Positions 35,350 to 43,249 of a stretch of 64,000 nucleotides of DNA are shown in pieces. The notes under the pieces were generated by a model. The model had not been told where the DNA came from, did no database searches, and worked only from the letters and a program-made list of their open reading frames with translations. The DNA lies in contig NZ_CP054475.1 in the NCBI RefSeq assembly GCF_025345565.1, positions 493,501 to 557,500 on the forward strand, in the 5' to 3' direction. A program made the translations under genes and the position numbers. This stretch comes from Thalassolituus hydrocarboniclasticus (lineage in GTDB: Bacteria > Pseudomonadota > Gammaproteobacteria > Pseudomonadales > Oceanobacteraceae). Position 1 is the first letter of the stretch, and each line of letters begins with the position of its first letter.

Positions 35350-35420
35350 TGCCTGTTTGGCTGTGCTGGACTGGGCTGATCTGAGCTGGGCGTCAGCTCT
35401 GTCAGGCTTTTTAATTCCGT

Positions 35421-35972
35421 TCAGGTTTTAACGTCCGGCGAGCGCAAAGCCTTACTGTAAAACCCCGACTGATCAAAACAGCACACCCGCTTTTTACCCG
35501 AGGCGAGCATGTCGCAGGCGTTTTCGATACGGGTTACGCGGGTTTTGGCCTGCTTGGCAGACTCGATCCAGTGAATCCAGTCGACCCGGGCAATAGTCGT
35601 TGTTGCTTCCCACACCGCTTTAGCTTGCGGTGAGGCATCAAGAAGGGCCTGAAAATCTTCGGGCAGCGCAGGCTCCGGCTCCTTTTGCATGGCAGCAATT
35701 TCTACAGTAACCGTCTCACCGATCGTTGCGCCACAGGCCTCATACAGGATTTTATCCATTTTAAGCCAGTGGCTGAGCTGACCGTCCGGCTCCAGGGGTG
35801 CCTGAAACGGGTGATTATTGATGGTGCCTTCGACACTGGTGCGGCCACGGCGGGGCAGCAGATCGCTGACTTCTTTAGGCAAAATCAGAAATGCCCGCAG
35901 ATCATCACCAGCGGCTTTTGCCGGAGCGTATAACTGTGCGGTAAAAGTGGCTTTTTCTGCATCCCTGCTCAT
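35421..35972 (-). CDS. YdeI/OmpD-associated family protein with DUF1905 domain
   Basis: 183 residues. The N-terminal DUF1905 barrel (FTAQLYAPAKAAGDDLRAFLILP, GRTSVEGTINNHPFQAPL) is followed by a YdeI-like helical domain (LPEDFQALLDASPQAKAVWEATTTIARVDWIHWIESAKQAKTRVTRIENACDMLASG). YdeI-type proteins are linked to cationic peptide tolerance in enterics; the role here is unknown. ATG 35972 has GGAG upstream. Confidence 0.85.
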   Translation of the reverse strand: MSRDAEKATFTAQLYAPAKAAGDDLRAFLILPKEVSDLLPRRGRTSVEGTINNHPFQAPLEPDGQLSHWLKMDKILYEACGATIGETVTVEIAAMQKEPEPALPEDFQALLDASPQAKAVWEATTTIARVDWIHWIESAKQAKTRVTRIENACDMLASGKKRVCCFDQSGFYSKALRSPDVKT

Positions 35973-36187
35973 CGATAACTCCGTCTGCACTTAATGAGTA
36001 GCGGAATGATAGTAGCGGCTCAGGCTGCGGCTGTTAACCTCTGTGGCTGCGCTGCCTGCTTATTATTGTGTAAATTTTATCGCATAACCTTGTGTGCCCG
36101 GCCTGACCATTCCTCACAATCCCTGACCCAAGCTTAAATTTAAATGCGCATACTGGTAATGGACTCATTTGTTATCAGGTATGCTTT

Positions 36188-36925
36188 ATGGATATTAAAG
36201 GACTGGTGAATCTGTTTCTCAGCTCTGCCACGGATCTTGCTCAGCAAGGTAAGCAGGGCGCAGAGAAGGCTTTGAATATTCCTGCCGAAGGCGAGGCGCG
36301 CAGCGATACCTTATCGACCCTGGCCAAAGGCGCTTTGGGTGGCGGTGCACTGGGTTTGCTGCTGGGCTCAAAAAGCGGCCGCAAGCTTGGCTCAACTGCG
36401 CTGAAGGTTGGTGGCAGCGCCGCGCTGGCTGCCGTTGCCTTTAAAACTTACCAGAGCTGGAAAGCCGGAAAAAACGCAGCGGCTGCTGGTGGCGACCATA
36501 ATGCCGCACTTCAGACTCCGGCCGCGGCTTTACCAGAACAGGCCGCTATCAGCGCCCCCGCACCGAACGAACGTGAAAGCCTGCTGCTGTTATCTGCCAT
36601 GATTGCTGCCGCCAAAGCCGATGGCCATATCGACGACGCCGAACAACAACGCATCAGCAACGCCGTACAGGCCATGGGCGCAACAGCAGAGGTAAACCGC
36701 TTTGTTGAACAGGAACTGCGCAAGCCACTCGACCCGGCAGAAATAGCCGTTCAGGTAAAAGCACCGGAAGAAGCCGCCGAAGTCTATCTGGCCTCGGTGT
36801 TAATCGTGGATGAACAAAACTTTATGGAAAAAGCCTACCTGCAGGAACTGGCCCGGCAGTTAAAGCTGGAGCCTGGTTTGGTGGCTGAACTGGAAAAACA
36901 GGTACAGCTGGCGGGTCAGGGGTGA
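36188..36925 (+). CDS. DUF533/TerB-like membrane-associated protein (YebE type)
   Basis: 245 residues. A glycine-rich hydrophobic segment (LAKGALGGGALGLLLGSKSGRKLGSTALKVGGSAALAAVAF) looks like a membrane hairpin. A TerB-like helical domain follows from about 130: LLLLSAMIAAAKADGHIDDAEQQRI, with acidic residues typical of the fold. In E. coli, yebE is an envelope-stress gene. Expressed alone; no tellurite genes are nearby. Confidence 0.87.
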   Translation: MDIKGLVNLFLSSATDLAQQGKQGAEKALNIPAEGEARSDTLSTLAKGALGGGALGLLLGSKSGRKLGSTALKVGGSAALAAVAFKTYQSWKAGKNAAAAGGDHNAALQTPAAALPEQAAISAPAPNERESLLLLSAMIAAAKADGHIDDAEQQRISNAVQAMGATAEVNRFVEQELRKPLDPAEIAVQVKAPEEAAEVYLASVLIVDEQNFMEKAYLQELARQLKLEPGLVAELEKQVQLAGQG

Positions 36926-36945
36926 CTGATTGAGGATAGCGGACT

Positions 36946-36985
36946 TGCGGCAGGTTAAGAAAGGGTAGTGCGGCAGGTTAAGAAA
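36946..36985 (+). repeat. Short direct repeat after the DUF533 gene
   Basis: TGCGGCAGGTTAAGAAA occurs at 36946-36962 and again at 36969-36985, a period of 23 bases. It lies just outside the cassette array boundary at 37030. Confidence 0.75.
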
Positions 36986-37029
36986 AGTTAGCAGAAAAAA
37001 TGCGCGAGAGGTGGGATTTAATTCTGGCA

Positions 37030-37143
37030 GATTAACGCGGATTTTTCAGAGGGGTTGGGTTGGAACGGACACCCTGTTGGTTTGATTTTGGTGCCCGTTC
37101 AAGCGGGGGAAGATCAGTCCCGTCTTGCTTGGCCTTGTTAGGT
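37030..37143 (-). other. Integron attC site of the CPCC cassette
   Basis: Read on the minus strand: R'' ACCTAAC (37143-37137), then AAGGCCAAGC, an inner stem with ACGGGCACC against GGGTGTCCGT, and a terminal GCGTTAATC (37036-37030) as R'. R'' is the exact complement of GTTAGGT, the start of the cassette it belongs to. It begins 13 bases past the CPCC stop codon. R' is slightly off the GTTRRRY consensus. Confidence 0.7.
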
Positions 37144-37155
37144 TGCGGATTAGCA

Positions 37156-37413
37156 CTACATTTCATCGATATTTGGGCTTCGAACCTGGCCAATATACTC
37201 TTTAGCGCATGCGCCATACTTTGCGAAGTTCTCGCGCGCTAGCTCAAGGCTTAGCTCCCCGTTTGGACCCCCGCGGAAAATGCTGGAATCTGCGTCGCTT
37301 TGACCATCGTCTTCCCAGCAGCAAACGGGACATATCTCGAAAGCTCCAGCCTCGCCTATTGTTTTGAAGCCGCAACAGGGACAAGGCAAACAGTAGTCAG
37401 ACTGTGGCTTCAT
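37156..37413 (-). CDS. CPCC-family cysteine-rich protein, cassette gene
   Basis: 85 residues. Cysteine pairs are CLPCPCCGF near the N-terminus and ICPVCCWEDDG in the middle, a zinc-ribbon-like arrangement typical of the Cys_rich_CPCC family. The C-terminal half has NGELSLELARENFAKYGAC. The family is predicted to include immunity proteins of polymorphic toxins, and is frequent in gene cassettes; function here is unknown. The gene fills the cassette at 37036-37427 and has no promoter of its own in view. Confidence 0.82.
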   Translation of the reverse strand: MKPQSDYCLPCPCCGFKTIGEAGAFEICPVCCWEDDGQSDADSSIFRGGPNGELSLELARENFAKYGACAKEYIGQVRSPNIDEM

Positions 37414-37421
37414 CTTCAGCT

Positions 37422-37506
37422 ACCTAACGCTAAGCTCAGGGGCAGTAAAAAGTAGAGCGAGGTACGAGCGGCGTTTTTTGCTGTCCATTGAAGCTACTTG
37501 TTAACT
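37422..37506 (-). other. Integron attC site of the 173-residue gene cassette
   Basis: Minus strand order: R'' AGTTAAC (37506-37500), TAGCTTCA, inner arm GGACAGCAAAAA, a central CG-rich loop, arm TTTTTACTGCCCC, TGAGCTTA, then R' GCGTTAGGT with GTTAGGT at 37428-37422. Length is 85 bases. The arms pair, and R' fits GTTRRRY perfectly. It overlaps the 3' end of the upstream gene, as attC sites often do. Confidence 0.85.
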
Positions 37507-38015
37507 TTTTTCTCAACTTTAACTTCTCGCTTTCTCTTTCTGATGAATCTTGCTGTATATGAGAAGGCCATTTCTTCCAGATCTTTTGTAAGTTGACTGT
37601 GCGAGAAACCATAAAGTGCAGACAGAGCATTTGTTGTTCTATGTATCCATTCTTTCGCATCTTCCTTTGTCATGGCTCCTTTAGTGGAAGTCTCTTTAAC
37701 GATTGACCAGAATGTTTCTGCCATGACTTCAGATATGCCACCAAAATTAGCCCCCTTTACTTTGTGGTAAAGCACAAGACCTTCATGAAAGTGCTCACGC
37801 AAGTATTTTTCTAGCACATCACTTAGCTCATCCTTCTCAATCTCTGATCTTAATAGATGCAAATTCTTCAAATATGCTTCCATATCAGCCAAAACAGAAG
37901 TTTTTCTATCATAGAGAATTTCAAACGACTTCAGTCTCTGCTGGTTTCTATACGTAAAGTACGCTGCCACTATTGCAGTAATTATTGCCAGATATGGTGC
38001 TATGTTTAGTTCCAC
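37494..38015 (-). CDS. Membrane-anchored cassette protein of unknown function
   Basis: 173 residues from GTG 38015. An N-terminal membrane helix (IAPYLAIITAIVAAYFTY) is followed by an alpha-helical cytoplasmic domain with FEILYDRKTSVLADMEAYLKNLHLLRSEI. The tail is lysine-rich (RKRKREVKVEKKVNK). The base composition is clearly more AT-rich than neighbouring genes. It fills a cassette at 37428-38041. No family recognised; phage-defence or toxin roles are common among such cassette proteins but nothing here shows one. Confidence 0.75.
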   Translation of the reverse strand: MELNIAPYLAIITAIVAAYFTYRNQQRLKSFEILYDRKTSVLADMEAYLKNLHLLRSEIEKDELSDVLEKYLREHFHEGLVLYHKVKGANFGGISEVMAETFWSIVKETSTKGAMTKEDAKEWIHRTTNALSALYGFSHSQLTKDLEEMAFSYTARFIRKRKREVKVEKKVNK

Positions 38016-38048
38016 AGATCTCTCGTTTTTTATTAAGTTAACAGCTTA

Positions 38049-38222
38049 TTAGTGTGCATGCGCATTAATTCGGGGAGGCTCTTTCGAATATTCCCACGTA
38101 ACATATTGAACAGCCTGAAAAATCTTCCATAACTTAAATATCCCTTCCAGAAAAACGCGCACGCCTGTTAATTCTAATTTCCAGCGTACATAAACTTGTA
38201 AACCAGCTTTGTAAATTATTGA
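38049..38222 (-). other. Open frame remnant without start codon
   Basis: Fifty-seven codons with protein-like composition (YVRWKLELTGVRVFLEGIFK and further on WEYSKEPPRINAHAH), ending at TAA 38051-38049. A stop precedes it and there is no ATG, so it is probably the 3' part of a broken gene that once lay upstream of the first cassette. Sequence similarity to a known protein could not be named. Confidence 0.35.
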
Positions 38223-38309
38223 TTAACTTCGCGTTTAAGTTACTGGCCTCCGGCAAAACGAGCAAGCACGAATGTAAAGCGTGCCAGATTTCGTTTAAAT
38301 CCGGAAATA

Positions 38310-38328
38310 TACTGTATGTACATCAGTA
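38310..38328. promoter_or_regulatory. LexA-like box, one base short
   Basis: TACTGTATGTACATCAGTA resembles the SOS box TACTGTAT-N4-ATACAGTA but lacks one base in the right half. It lies about 270 bases upstream of the first cassette on the coding (minus) side. LexA boxes occur at integrase promoters, so this may be a decayed intI control region (inference). Confidence 0.3.
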
Positions 38329-38696
38329 CTTCTTTACGTTGAAAGTTTTGCTATTACCCACAAAAAACCACTGATTGCTGATTCAGACACGCTGCCGCCC
38401 GTCCTTGTAAGCGCAGGGCAGGAATTGCGTGATAAAGCAGTCGGATTTCAGGCGGGGAGGGTATCGGTGCTGAGTCAGATAAACCGACCTGACGGTCTGA
38501 GTTCTGGTGTTGTTATATCGGCGGATACGGCTTCCCTGCTGGACTGAAGAGTACTGAAGTTCTGGGATGGGTTCAATAATTGATAAAACTGGTTACAAGT
38601 GGCTAAGGGCGACAGTTGTTCACTGTCGTGGTCTTATTTTTACTGCAGAGTAGCCGCTGCGCGGTCTGGCTTTTGTAATAGCCTCTGAGCCAATGC

Positions 38697-38858
38697 GGGG
38701 CAAGCCCCTGCGCCCCATGCAAGGAGAGGTATCTCCTTCCGATCCTCTCTTGCGGCTGTCCGGTGCTGTTCAGTCAACTGCGTGGCCAATCCGGCCCGCA
38801 CAGCAATTCGCCCGGAGCCTTATACCGTTTGATAATTTAAATGAATGGGCTCCGGGCC
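38697..38858 (+). repeat. Structured repeat module A, copy 1
   Basis: GGGG-CAAG-CCCC hairpin, then AAGGAGA/TCTCCTT hairpin with GGTA loop, a conserved CGATCCTCTCTT, a CAATTCG box, and a closing stem CCCGGAGCC (38811-38819) with GGCTCCGGG (38848-38856). Copy 2 is at 49299-49460, with a different but still complementary closing stem. Confidence 0.75.
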
Positions 38859-39020
38859 GTACTGTGCTTTCCACCGGATTGCCTGCCTGGTTGACTGGCA
38901 CCGCACAAATGCCGCGTTCATTCAGACGCAACGCGGCTTTTCAAAAGAAACTCTGCCAGCTTTGAAGTTTGGCTTTGCGTCATGGTTTTATGCGCACGTG
39001 GCCCGCCGCAGCGAACGATG

Positions 39021-39204
39021 GTTTTTCTGATCCGCCGGGCATGGATGCCCGGCGAGTGCGCAGCGACAGGGACGTCGCATGGGCGCGTGGTCAGAAAAAC
39101 CGAGTGAGTAAGGGGTTACGGGCCACAAAGCGCGAAGCAGGGAGTTTGCCCGACCGGCGTGAGGGGTAAGACCCCTCAAAGAGGTCATAGGGCCGGGCGG
39201 TAGC
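39021..39204 (+). repeat. Structured repeat module B, copy 1
   Basis: GTTTTTCTGA (39021-39030) pairs with TCAGAAAAAC (39091-39100) around two hairpins, CCGGGCATGGATGCCCGG and GCGACAGGGACGTCGC. A second part has AAAGCGCGAAGC and GAGGGGTAAGACCCCTC. Copy 2 at 49668-49830 has the same ATGGAT and AGGGA loops on different stems. Confidence 0.7.
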
Positions 39205-39238
39205 TCAAAAAGCCAGCCCGCGCTGCGGCTACAACTCA

Positions 39239-39424
39239 GAACACAACTACCTCCAGCAGTAGCACTACCACGCAGAGCGTGGGAGCGAGTCGAGAACACA
39301 TCTACCTCCAGCAGTAGCACTACCACGCAGAGCGTGGGAGCGAGTCGATCATTTCCAGAGCCAGCAACACAGCAGGCACTACCACGCAGAGCGTGGGAGC
39401 GAGTAGGCTATCGCGACTGAAAGT
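39239..39424. repeat. REP-like repeats CCACGCAGAGCGTGG
   Basis: The hairpin CCACGC-AGA-GCGTGG, within CTACCACGCAGAGCGTGGG, occurs at 39265-39290, 39320-39345 and 39379-39404. The first two are part of a 55-base tandem duplication (39239-39293 and 39294-39348). A Pseudomonas-REP-like GCGACTGAAAGTCGC follows at about 39414-39428. Another copy is at 54213-54235. No RAYT transposase is in view. Confidence 0.8.
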
Positions 39425-39572
39425 CGCTCCCACAGGTTGCTCCCGCATGTCGCGGATAAGATCCGGTCCCACACCCTGCCAGCCTGCAGCTGCCACCAAC
39501 ACTGTTCCGCAACGCCGGCTTATGGCAGCATTCCCTTATTGTCATCTTTGATCACCACAGGCCCGAGCCTTT

Positions 39573-40010
39573 ATGTCCGATTCCAATCCGCTGCTGCTCG
39601 ATAAGCAATTGTGCTTCTCTCTGTACGCTACCTCGCTGGCGATGACTCAGGTGTATAAACCTCTGCTGGAGCCGCTGGGGCTGACCTATCCGCAGTATCT
39701 GGTGTTGCTGATTCTGTGGGAGCAGGACGGTCTGGGGCTGAAGGATATTGCCGCGCGTCTGGGGCAGAAGCCGGGAGCGTTAACGCCGGTGATCAAGCGG
39801 ATGGAGGCTGAGGGCTTAATCAGCCGTTCGCGCAGCAGCGCCGATGAGCGGCTGTTGGAGATCCGCCTCAGTGAGCATGGCCGCAGCCTGCGCGAGAAGG
39901 CGTTGCAGGTGAATGCCTGTGCCGCCAGCCACTGCAATGCCGCTATTCCGGAGCTGATGGATCTGAAAGAGCGGCTGGATGTTCTGCGCCGGGCATTGCA
40001 GGGGGAATGA
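39573..40010 (+). CDS. ohrR: OhrR organic-peroxide-sensing MarR-family repressor
   Basis: 145 residues. The reactive cysteine is Cys14 in DKQLCFSLYATSLAMT, followed by YKPLLEPLGLTYPQYLVLLILWEQDGL. The winged helix has LGLKDIAARLGQKPGALTPVIKRME and the wing SSADERLLEIRL. Oxidation of Cys14 by organic hydroperoxides releases DNA in the family. ohr follows after 171 bases that hold two palindromic operators. Further cysteines near the C-terminus suggest the 2-Cys or mixed type. Confidence 0.93.
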   Translation: MSDSNPLLLDKQLCFSLYATSLAMTQVYKPLLEPLGLTYPQYLVLLILWEQDGLGLKDIAARLGQKPGALTPVIKRMEAEGLISRSRSSADERLLEIRLSEHGRSLREKALQVNACAASHCNAAIPELMDLKERLDVLRRALQGE

Positions 40011-40028
40011 TTTTATATTGCGCGCAAT

Positions 40029-40109
40029 AGATTATTGCGATAATCTTTTCTCCATTCTGGCCACACAAGGCCATTTTTTAAAATCATATAGTTATTGCGA
40101 TAACTATAT
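40029..40109. promoter_or_regulatory. Twin OhrR-type operators upstream of ohr
   Basis: AGATTAT-TGCG-ATAATCT at 40029-40046 and ATATAGTTAT-TGCG-ATAACTATAT at 40086-40109 are both perfect palindromes sharing the core ATTGCGAT. A third, TATTGCGCGCAATA, overlaps at about 40016-40028. All sit between ohrR and ohr. Confidence 0.75.
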
Positions 40110-40181
40110 CTTGGTGGCAGCGGGCAGCAACAAACAGCAGCAGACGGTGCCAGCAACGACGAACCGAAAACGGAGAATCCT

Positions 40182-40604
40182 ATGGAAATTTTGTATACCG
40201 CCCAGGCAACCTCAACCGGCGGCCGCGATGGCCGCTCTGTCTCATCCGACCAGGCGCTGGATGTCAAACTCAGCACCCCTAAAGCACTGGGTGGTGCCGG
40301 TGGTGATGGTACGAATCCGGAGCAGCTGTTTGCGGCGGGCTATTCCGCCTGCTTTATCGGCGCGCTGAAGTTTGTGGCGATGCAGGATAAAACCGCGCTG
40401 CCAGCTGACACCGCCATTACCGCGCATGTGGGCATTGGCCCTAATGATAAGGGTGTGGGTTTTGCCATCGACGTTGAGCTGCATATCAGCCTGCCGGGCA
40501 TGGATAACACTGTCGCTCAGACATTGGTGGAAAAGGCACACCAGGTATGTCCATACTCTAACGCTACCCGCGGTAATATCCGTGTTGAGCTGGTGCTGGT
40601 CTGA
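40182..40604 (+). CDS. ohr: Organic hydroperoxide resistance protein Ohr
   Basis: 140 residues. Thiol peroxidase that reduces organic hydroperoxides using lipoylated partners. The two active cysteines are Cys57 ([12 protein letters not shown]) and Cys123 ([12 protein letters not shown]). The N-terminus [17 protein letters not shown] is typical. GGAG lies about seven bases before the start. It is expected to be repressed by the adjacent OhrR. Confidence 0.96.
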   Translation: MEILYTAQATSTGGRDGRSVSSDQALDVKLSTPKALGGAGGDGTNPEQLFAAGYSACFIGALKFVAMQDKTALPADTAITAHVGIGPNDKGVGFAIDVELHISLPGMDNTVAQTLVEKAHQVCPYSNATRGNIRVELVLV

Positions 40605-40710
40605 GTCATCGCCGTCTTTTGTCGGTGTAATACAACGGCGTGTGAGCAGGCACGCCGGCATCTGCTCAGGTGTAACCGCTAAGCCCATTTTTTATGTCAG
40701 GAGAACAACC

Positions 40711-41712
40711 ATGATCAAAGCCTACGCAGCCTTCGAACCGGGTGGTGAACTCAAGCCGTTTGAATACGATCCGGGCCCGCTGGGTGACCATGATGTGGAA
40801 ATCGATGTGGAATACTGCGGTATCTGCCACAGCGATCTGAGCATGCTGAATAACGAATGGGGCATGACCCGTTATCCCTTTGTGCCGGGCCATGAGGTGG
40901 CGGGGCGCATCAGTGCGGTAGGCGCTCATGTGAAAAAACTGCAGGTGGGTGATCGGGTCGGCCTCGGCTGGCATTCCGGTTACTGCAACGAGTGTCAGAC
41001 CTGTATGGAAGGTGACCACAACCTCTGTGCCGGTGCGCGCGGCACTATTGTTGGCCGTCATGGCGGGTTTGCCGACAAGGTGCGGGCGCAGTCCGCCAGC
41101 GTAGTGAAACTGCCGGATAACGTCAGCAGCGAAGTGGCCGGACCGCTGTTCTGCGGTGGTATTACCGTGTTTAACCCGATTGTGCAGTTTGGTGTTAAGC
41201 CTACGGCGCGTGTCGGCGTAGTCGGGATTGGTGGCCTTGGCCATATGGCGCTGCAGTTCCTCAATGCCTGGGGCTGTGAAGTAACGGCCTTTACCTCGTC
41301 GGAAGCCAAGCGCACCGAAGCACTGGAGCTGGGCGCACACCGTACGCTGGATTCCCGTGATGGGCAGGCGCTGAAAGATTCCGCCGGGTATTTCGATCTG
41401 ATTCTGTCGACGGTGAATGTAAAACTCGACTGGGGTTCCTATGTAAATACCCTGCGTCCGAAGGGCCGTTTGCATCTGGTCGGTGCGGTACTGGAACCGG
41501 TCGAGCTGAATGTGTTCGCGCTGATGGGCGGCCAGCGTTCGGTGTCGTCGTCGCCAGTTGGCAGTCCTGCAGTGATTGCGCAAATGCTGGAATTTGCCGC
41601 CCGCCATAACATCGAACCTAAAGTAGAAGTGTTTGATATGGCGGACGTAAATAACGCCATCGACCGTCTGGAAAACGGCAGCCCGCGTTATCGTGTGGTG
41701 CTGAAAAAGTAA
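40711..41712 (+). CDS. Zinc-dependent NAD(P) alcohol dehydrogenase (YahK/CAD type)
   Basis: 333 residues. The catalytic zinc region is VEYCGICHSDLSMLNNEWG with Cys36, then PGHEVAGRI. The structural zinc is bound by the cysteines of GYCNECQTCMEGDHNLC. The Rossmann motif is VGVVGIGGLGHMALQF. This pattern matches broad-specificity aldehyde reductases such as YahK. CAGGAG lies eight bases before the ATG. It follows ohr by about 106 bases and could help remove aldehydes from lipid peroxides (inference). The start chosen is the family one. Confidence 0.93.
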   Translation: MIKAYAAFEPGGELKPFEYDPGPLGDHDVEIDVEYCGICHSDLSMLNNEWGMTRYPFVPGHEVAGRISAVGAHVKKLQVGDRVGLGWHSGYCNECQTCMEGDHNLCAGARGTIVGRHGGFADKVRAQSASVVKLPDNVSSEVAGPLFCGGITVFNPIVQFGVKPTARVGVVGIGGLGHMALQFLNAWGCEVTAFTSSEAKRTEALELGAHRTLDSRDGQALKDSAGYFDLILSTVNVKLDWGSYVNTLRPKGRLHLVGAVLEPVELNVFALMGGQRSVSSSPVGSPAVIAQMLEFAARHNIEPKVEVFDMADVNNAIDRLENGSPRYRVVLKK

Positions 41713-41785
41713 GCGGCATTGTTGTAGTACTGCTGTTGTAGCGCTGTTGTACCTCTGTAGTACCGCTGTTGTACTTAAAGCCCGG

Positions 41786-41810
41786 AGCCGCCTCGTTTGG
41801 CGGCTTTTTT
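41786..41810 (+). terminator. Terminator after the alcohol dehydrogenase
   Basis: AGCCGCC and GGCGGCT pair across TCGTTT, then six thymines. The 60 bases before it contain imperfect repeats of GCTGTTGTA. Confidence 0.88.
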
Positions 41811-41956
41811 ATGCCTGCAACACGATGCCGGATTGTTATACATCACTGGTTTTTATAAATAGTGCCTGTCGCTTGTAGCCAGCACTGGCGGGCGTGCAGG
41901 ACTGGGCTAGATTGAGAGCGTGTGTACCTTGTATGCAAACTTATTCCGGAGCAGTT

Positions 41957-43249
41957 ATGTGGTTCGATAAAAACAAAGACAAGGTTCAGCAGCTTGAACA
42001 GGCACTGGCCGAAGCTCAGGCGCTGGAGCAGGCATTGCGTCAGGATTCCGCAATGATTGAATTTGCCCCGGATGGCACTATTACCGCCGTGAATGATCTC
42101 TTTCTGCAGGTGGTTGGCTATCGCCGTGATGAGGTGATGGGCCAGCATCACCGAATGTTCTGCAGTAATGATTACGTTAATTCAGAAGAGTACCGCAATT
42201 TCTGGCGGCAACTGGCCGCCGGGCAATTTGCCAGTGGCTCTTTTCCGCGGATTAATAAACAGGGGGAGCGCCTGTGGCTGCGCGCTACCTATTTCCCGGT
42301 GCAGCTTAACGGCCGTGTGGTGCGGGTGATTAAACTGGCTCAGGATGTAACGGCTAATACCGAAAAGCGGCAGCGTCAGGAAGCGGTGATGGATGCTCTC
42401 GACCGTTCGCAGGCCATTATTGAATTTACCCCGGACGGTACCATCCAGAATGCCAATGAGAATTTTCTGCGCACCATGGGCTATCGCCTGGAAGAGATTA
42501 AAGGCAAGCACCACAAGATGTTCTGTACCGAGGGTTTTAACCGCGAGTATCCGGATTTCTGGCAGCAGCTGGGGCAGGGACGGATTCAGAATGGCAAATT
42601 TGAACGGCGTGATAAACAGGGGCGGATCATCTGGCTGGAGGCCAGTTATAACCCGATTCTGGACAGCAATAAGCGTGTCGTGAAGGTGATTAAATTTGCC
42701 CGTGATATCACTGAGCGGGTTACACAGGCACTGCAGGTGCGCGAAGCATCGGAGCTGGCGCGCAGTAATTCGGCTGATACCGTTAATCTGGCTCAGAACG
42801 GCAGTGGCCTGTTACGTGCCAGTGTTACGGCATCGGCGCAGGTGGCGGCACAGGTGGGTGATGTGGCACAGAGCATCAGCAATTTAAGCAGTAAATCGGC
42901 GGAAATTTCCGCCATCGTCACCACCATCAGCAGCATTGCCGAGCAGACTAATCTGCTGGCCTTAAATGCCGCGATTGAAGCGGCGCGTGCCGGTGAGCAT
43001 GGCCGTGGTTTTGCGGTGGTCGCCGATGAAGTGCGCAGTCTGGCATCGCGTACCAACAGCTCAACACTGGAAATCGACGAAATGGTTAAGGCGAATGAAG
43101 CCCTGACCCGTGCGGCGATGGAGCAGATGGAAAAAACCCAGCAACAAACCCGGCAGGTGGGTGAACAGATTCAGCAGGCGGCAGATGTGATTGAGCAGAT
43201 CCGCCACAGCGCTGAAGACGTAGCTGCCACGGTTGCCCGGCTCAATTAA
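41957..43249 (+). CDS. Soluble PAS-PAS methyl-accepting chemoreceptor (BdlA-like)
   Basis: 430 residues without membrane segments. A short coiled coil leads into PAS 1 ([25 protein letters not shown]) and PAS 2 ([25 protein letters not shown]), each followed by QHHRMFC or KHHKMFC. The C-terminal signalling domain has the receptor tip [38 protein letters not shown]. The layout and length match P. aeruginosa BdlA, which controls biofilm dispersion. GGAG lies seven bases before the ATG. The ribosome region is identical over 19 bases to that of the gene at 43826. Confidence 0.88.
   Translation: MWFDKNKDKVQQLEQALAEAQALEQALRQDSAMIEFAPDGTITAVNDLFLQVVGYRRDEVMGQHHRMFCSNDYVNSEEYRNFWRQLAAGQFASGSFPRINKQGERLWLRATYFPVQLNGRVVRVIKLAQDVTANTEKRQRQEAVMDALDRSQAIIEFTPDGTIQNANENFLRTMGYRLEEIKGKHHKMFCTEGFNREYPDFWQQLGQGRIQNGKFERRDKQGRIIWLEASYNPILDSNKRVVKVIKFARDITERVTQALQVREASELARSNSADTVNLAQNGSGLLRASVTASAQVAAQVGDVAQSISNLSSKSAEISAIVTTISSIAEQTNLLALNAAIEAARAGEHGRGFAVVADEVRSLASRTNSSTLEIDEMVKANEALTRAAMEQMEKTQQQTRQVGEQIQQAADVIEQIRHSAEDVAATVARLN

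Larger units (their letters stand above)
38016..39572. other. 1.5-kb region without a convincing gene
   Basis: From left to right it holds the cassette boundary AGTTAAC (38036-38042), an open 57-codon minus frame without a start codon (38049-38222), a LexA-like palindrome (38310-38328), about 350 bases with nothing recognisable, structured repeat modules A (38697-38858) and B (39021-39204), and REP-like repeats (39239-39424). An integrase gene would be expected upstream of the cassettes, but no intact frame is present. Confidence 0.7.

Noticed and set aside
36188-36925. Tellurite resistance operon
   Set aside because: Only a TerB-like DUF533 protein is present; no other ter genes adjoin it.
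38693-39169. Short plus-strand frames in the gene-free region
   Set aside because: They follow the stems of the structured repeat modules, lack ribosome sites and are not conserved in frame between the two module copies.
40666-41607. 313-codon minus-strand frame
   Set aside because: Antisense of the zinc alcohol dehydrogenase, whose metal and Rossmann motifs are all in the plus frame.
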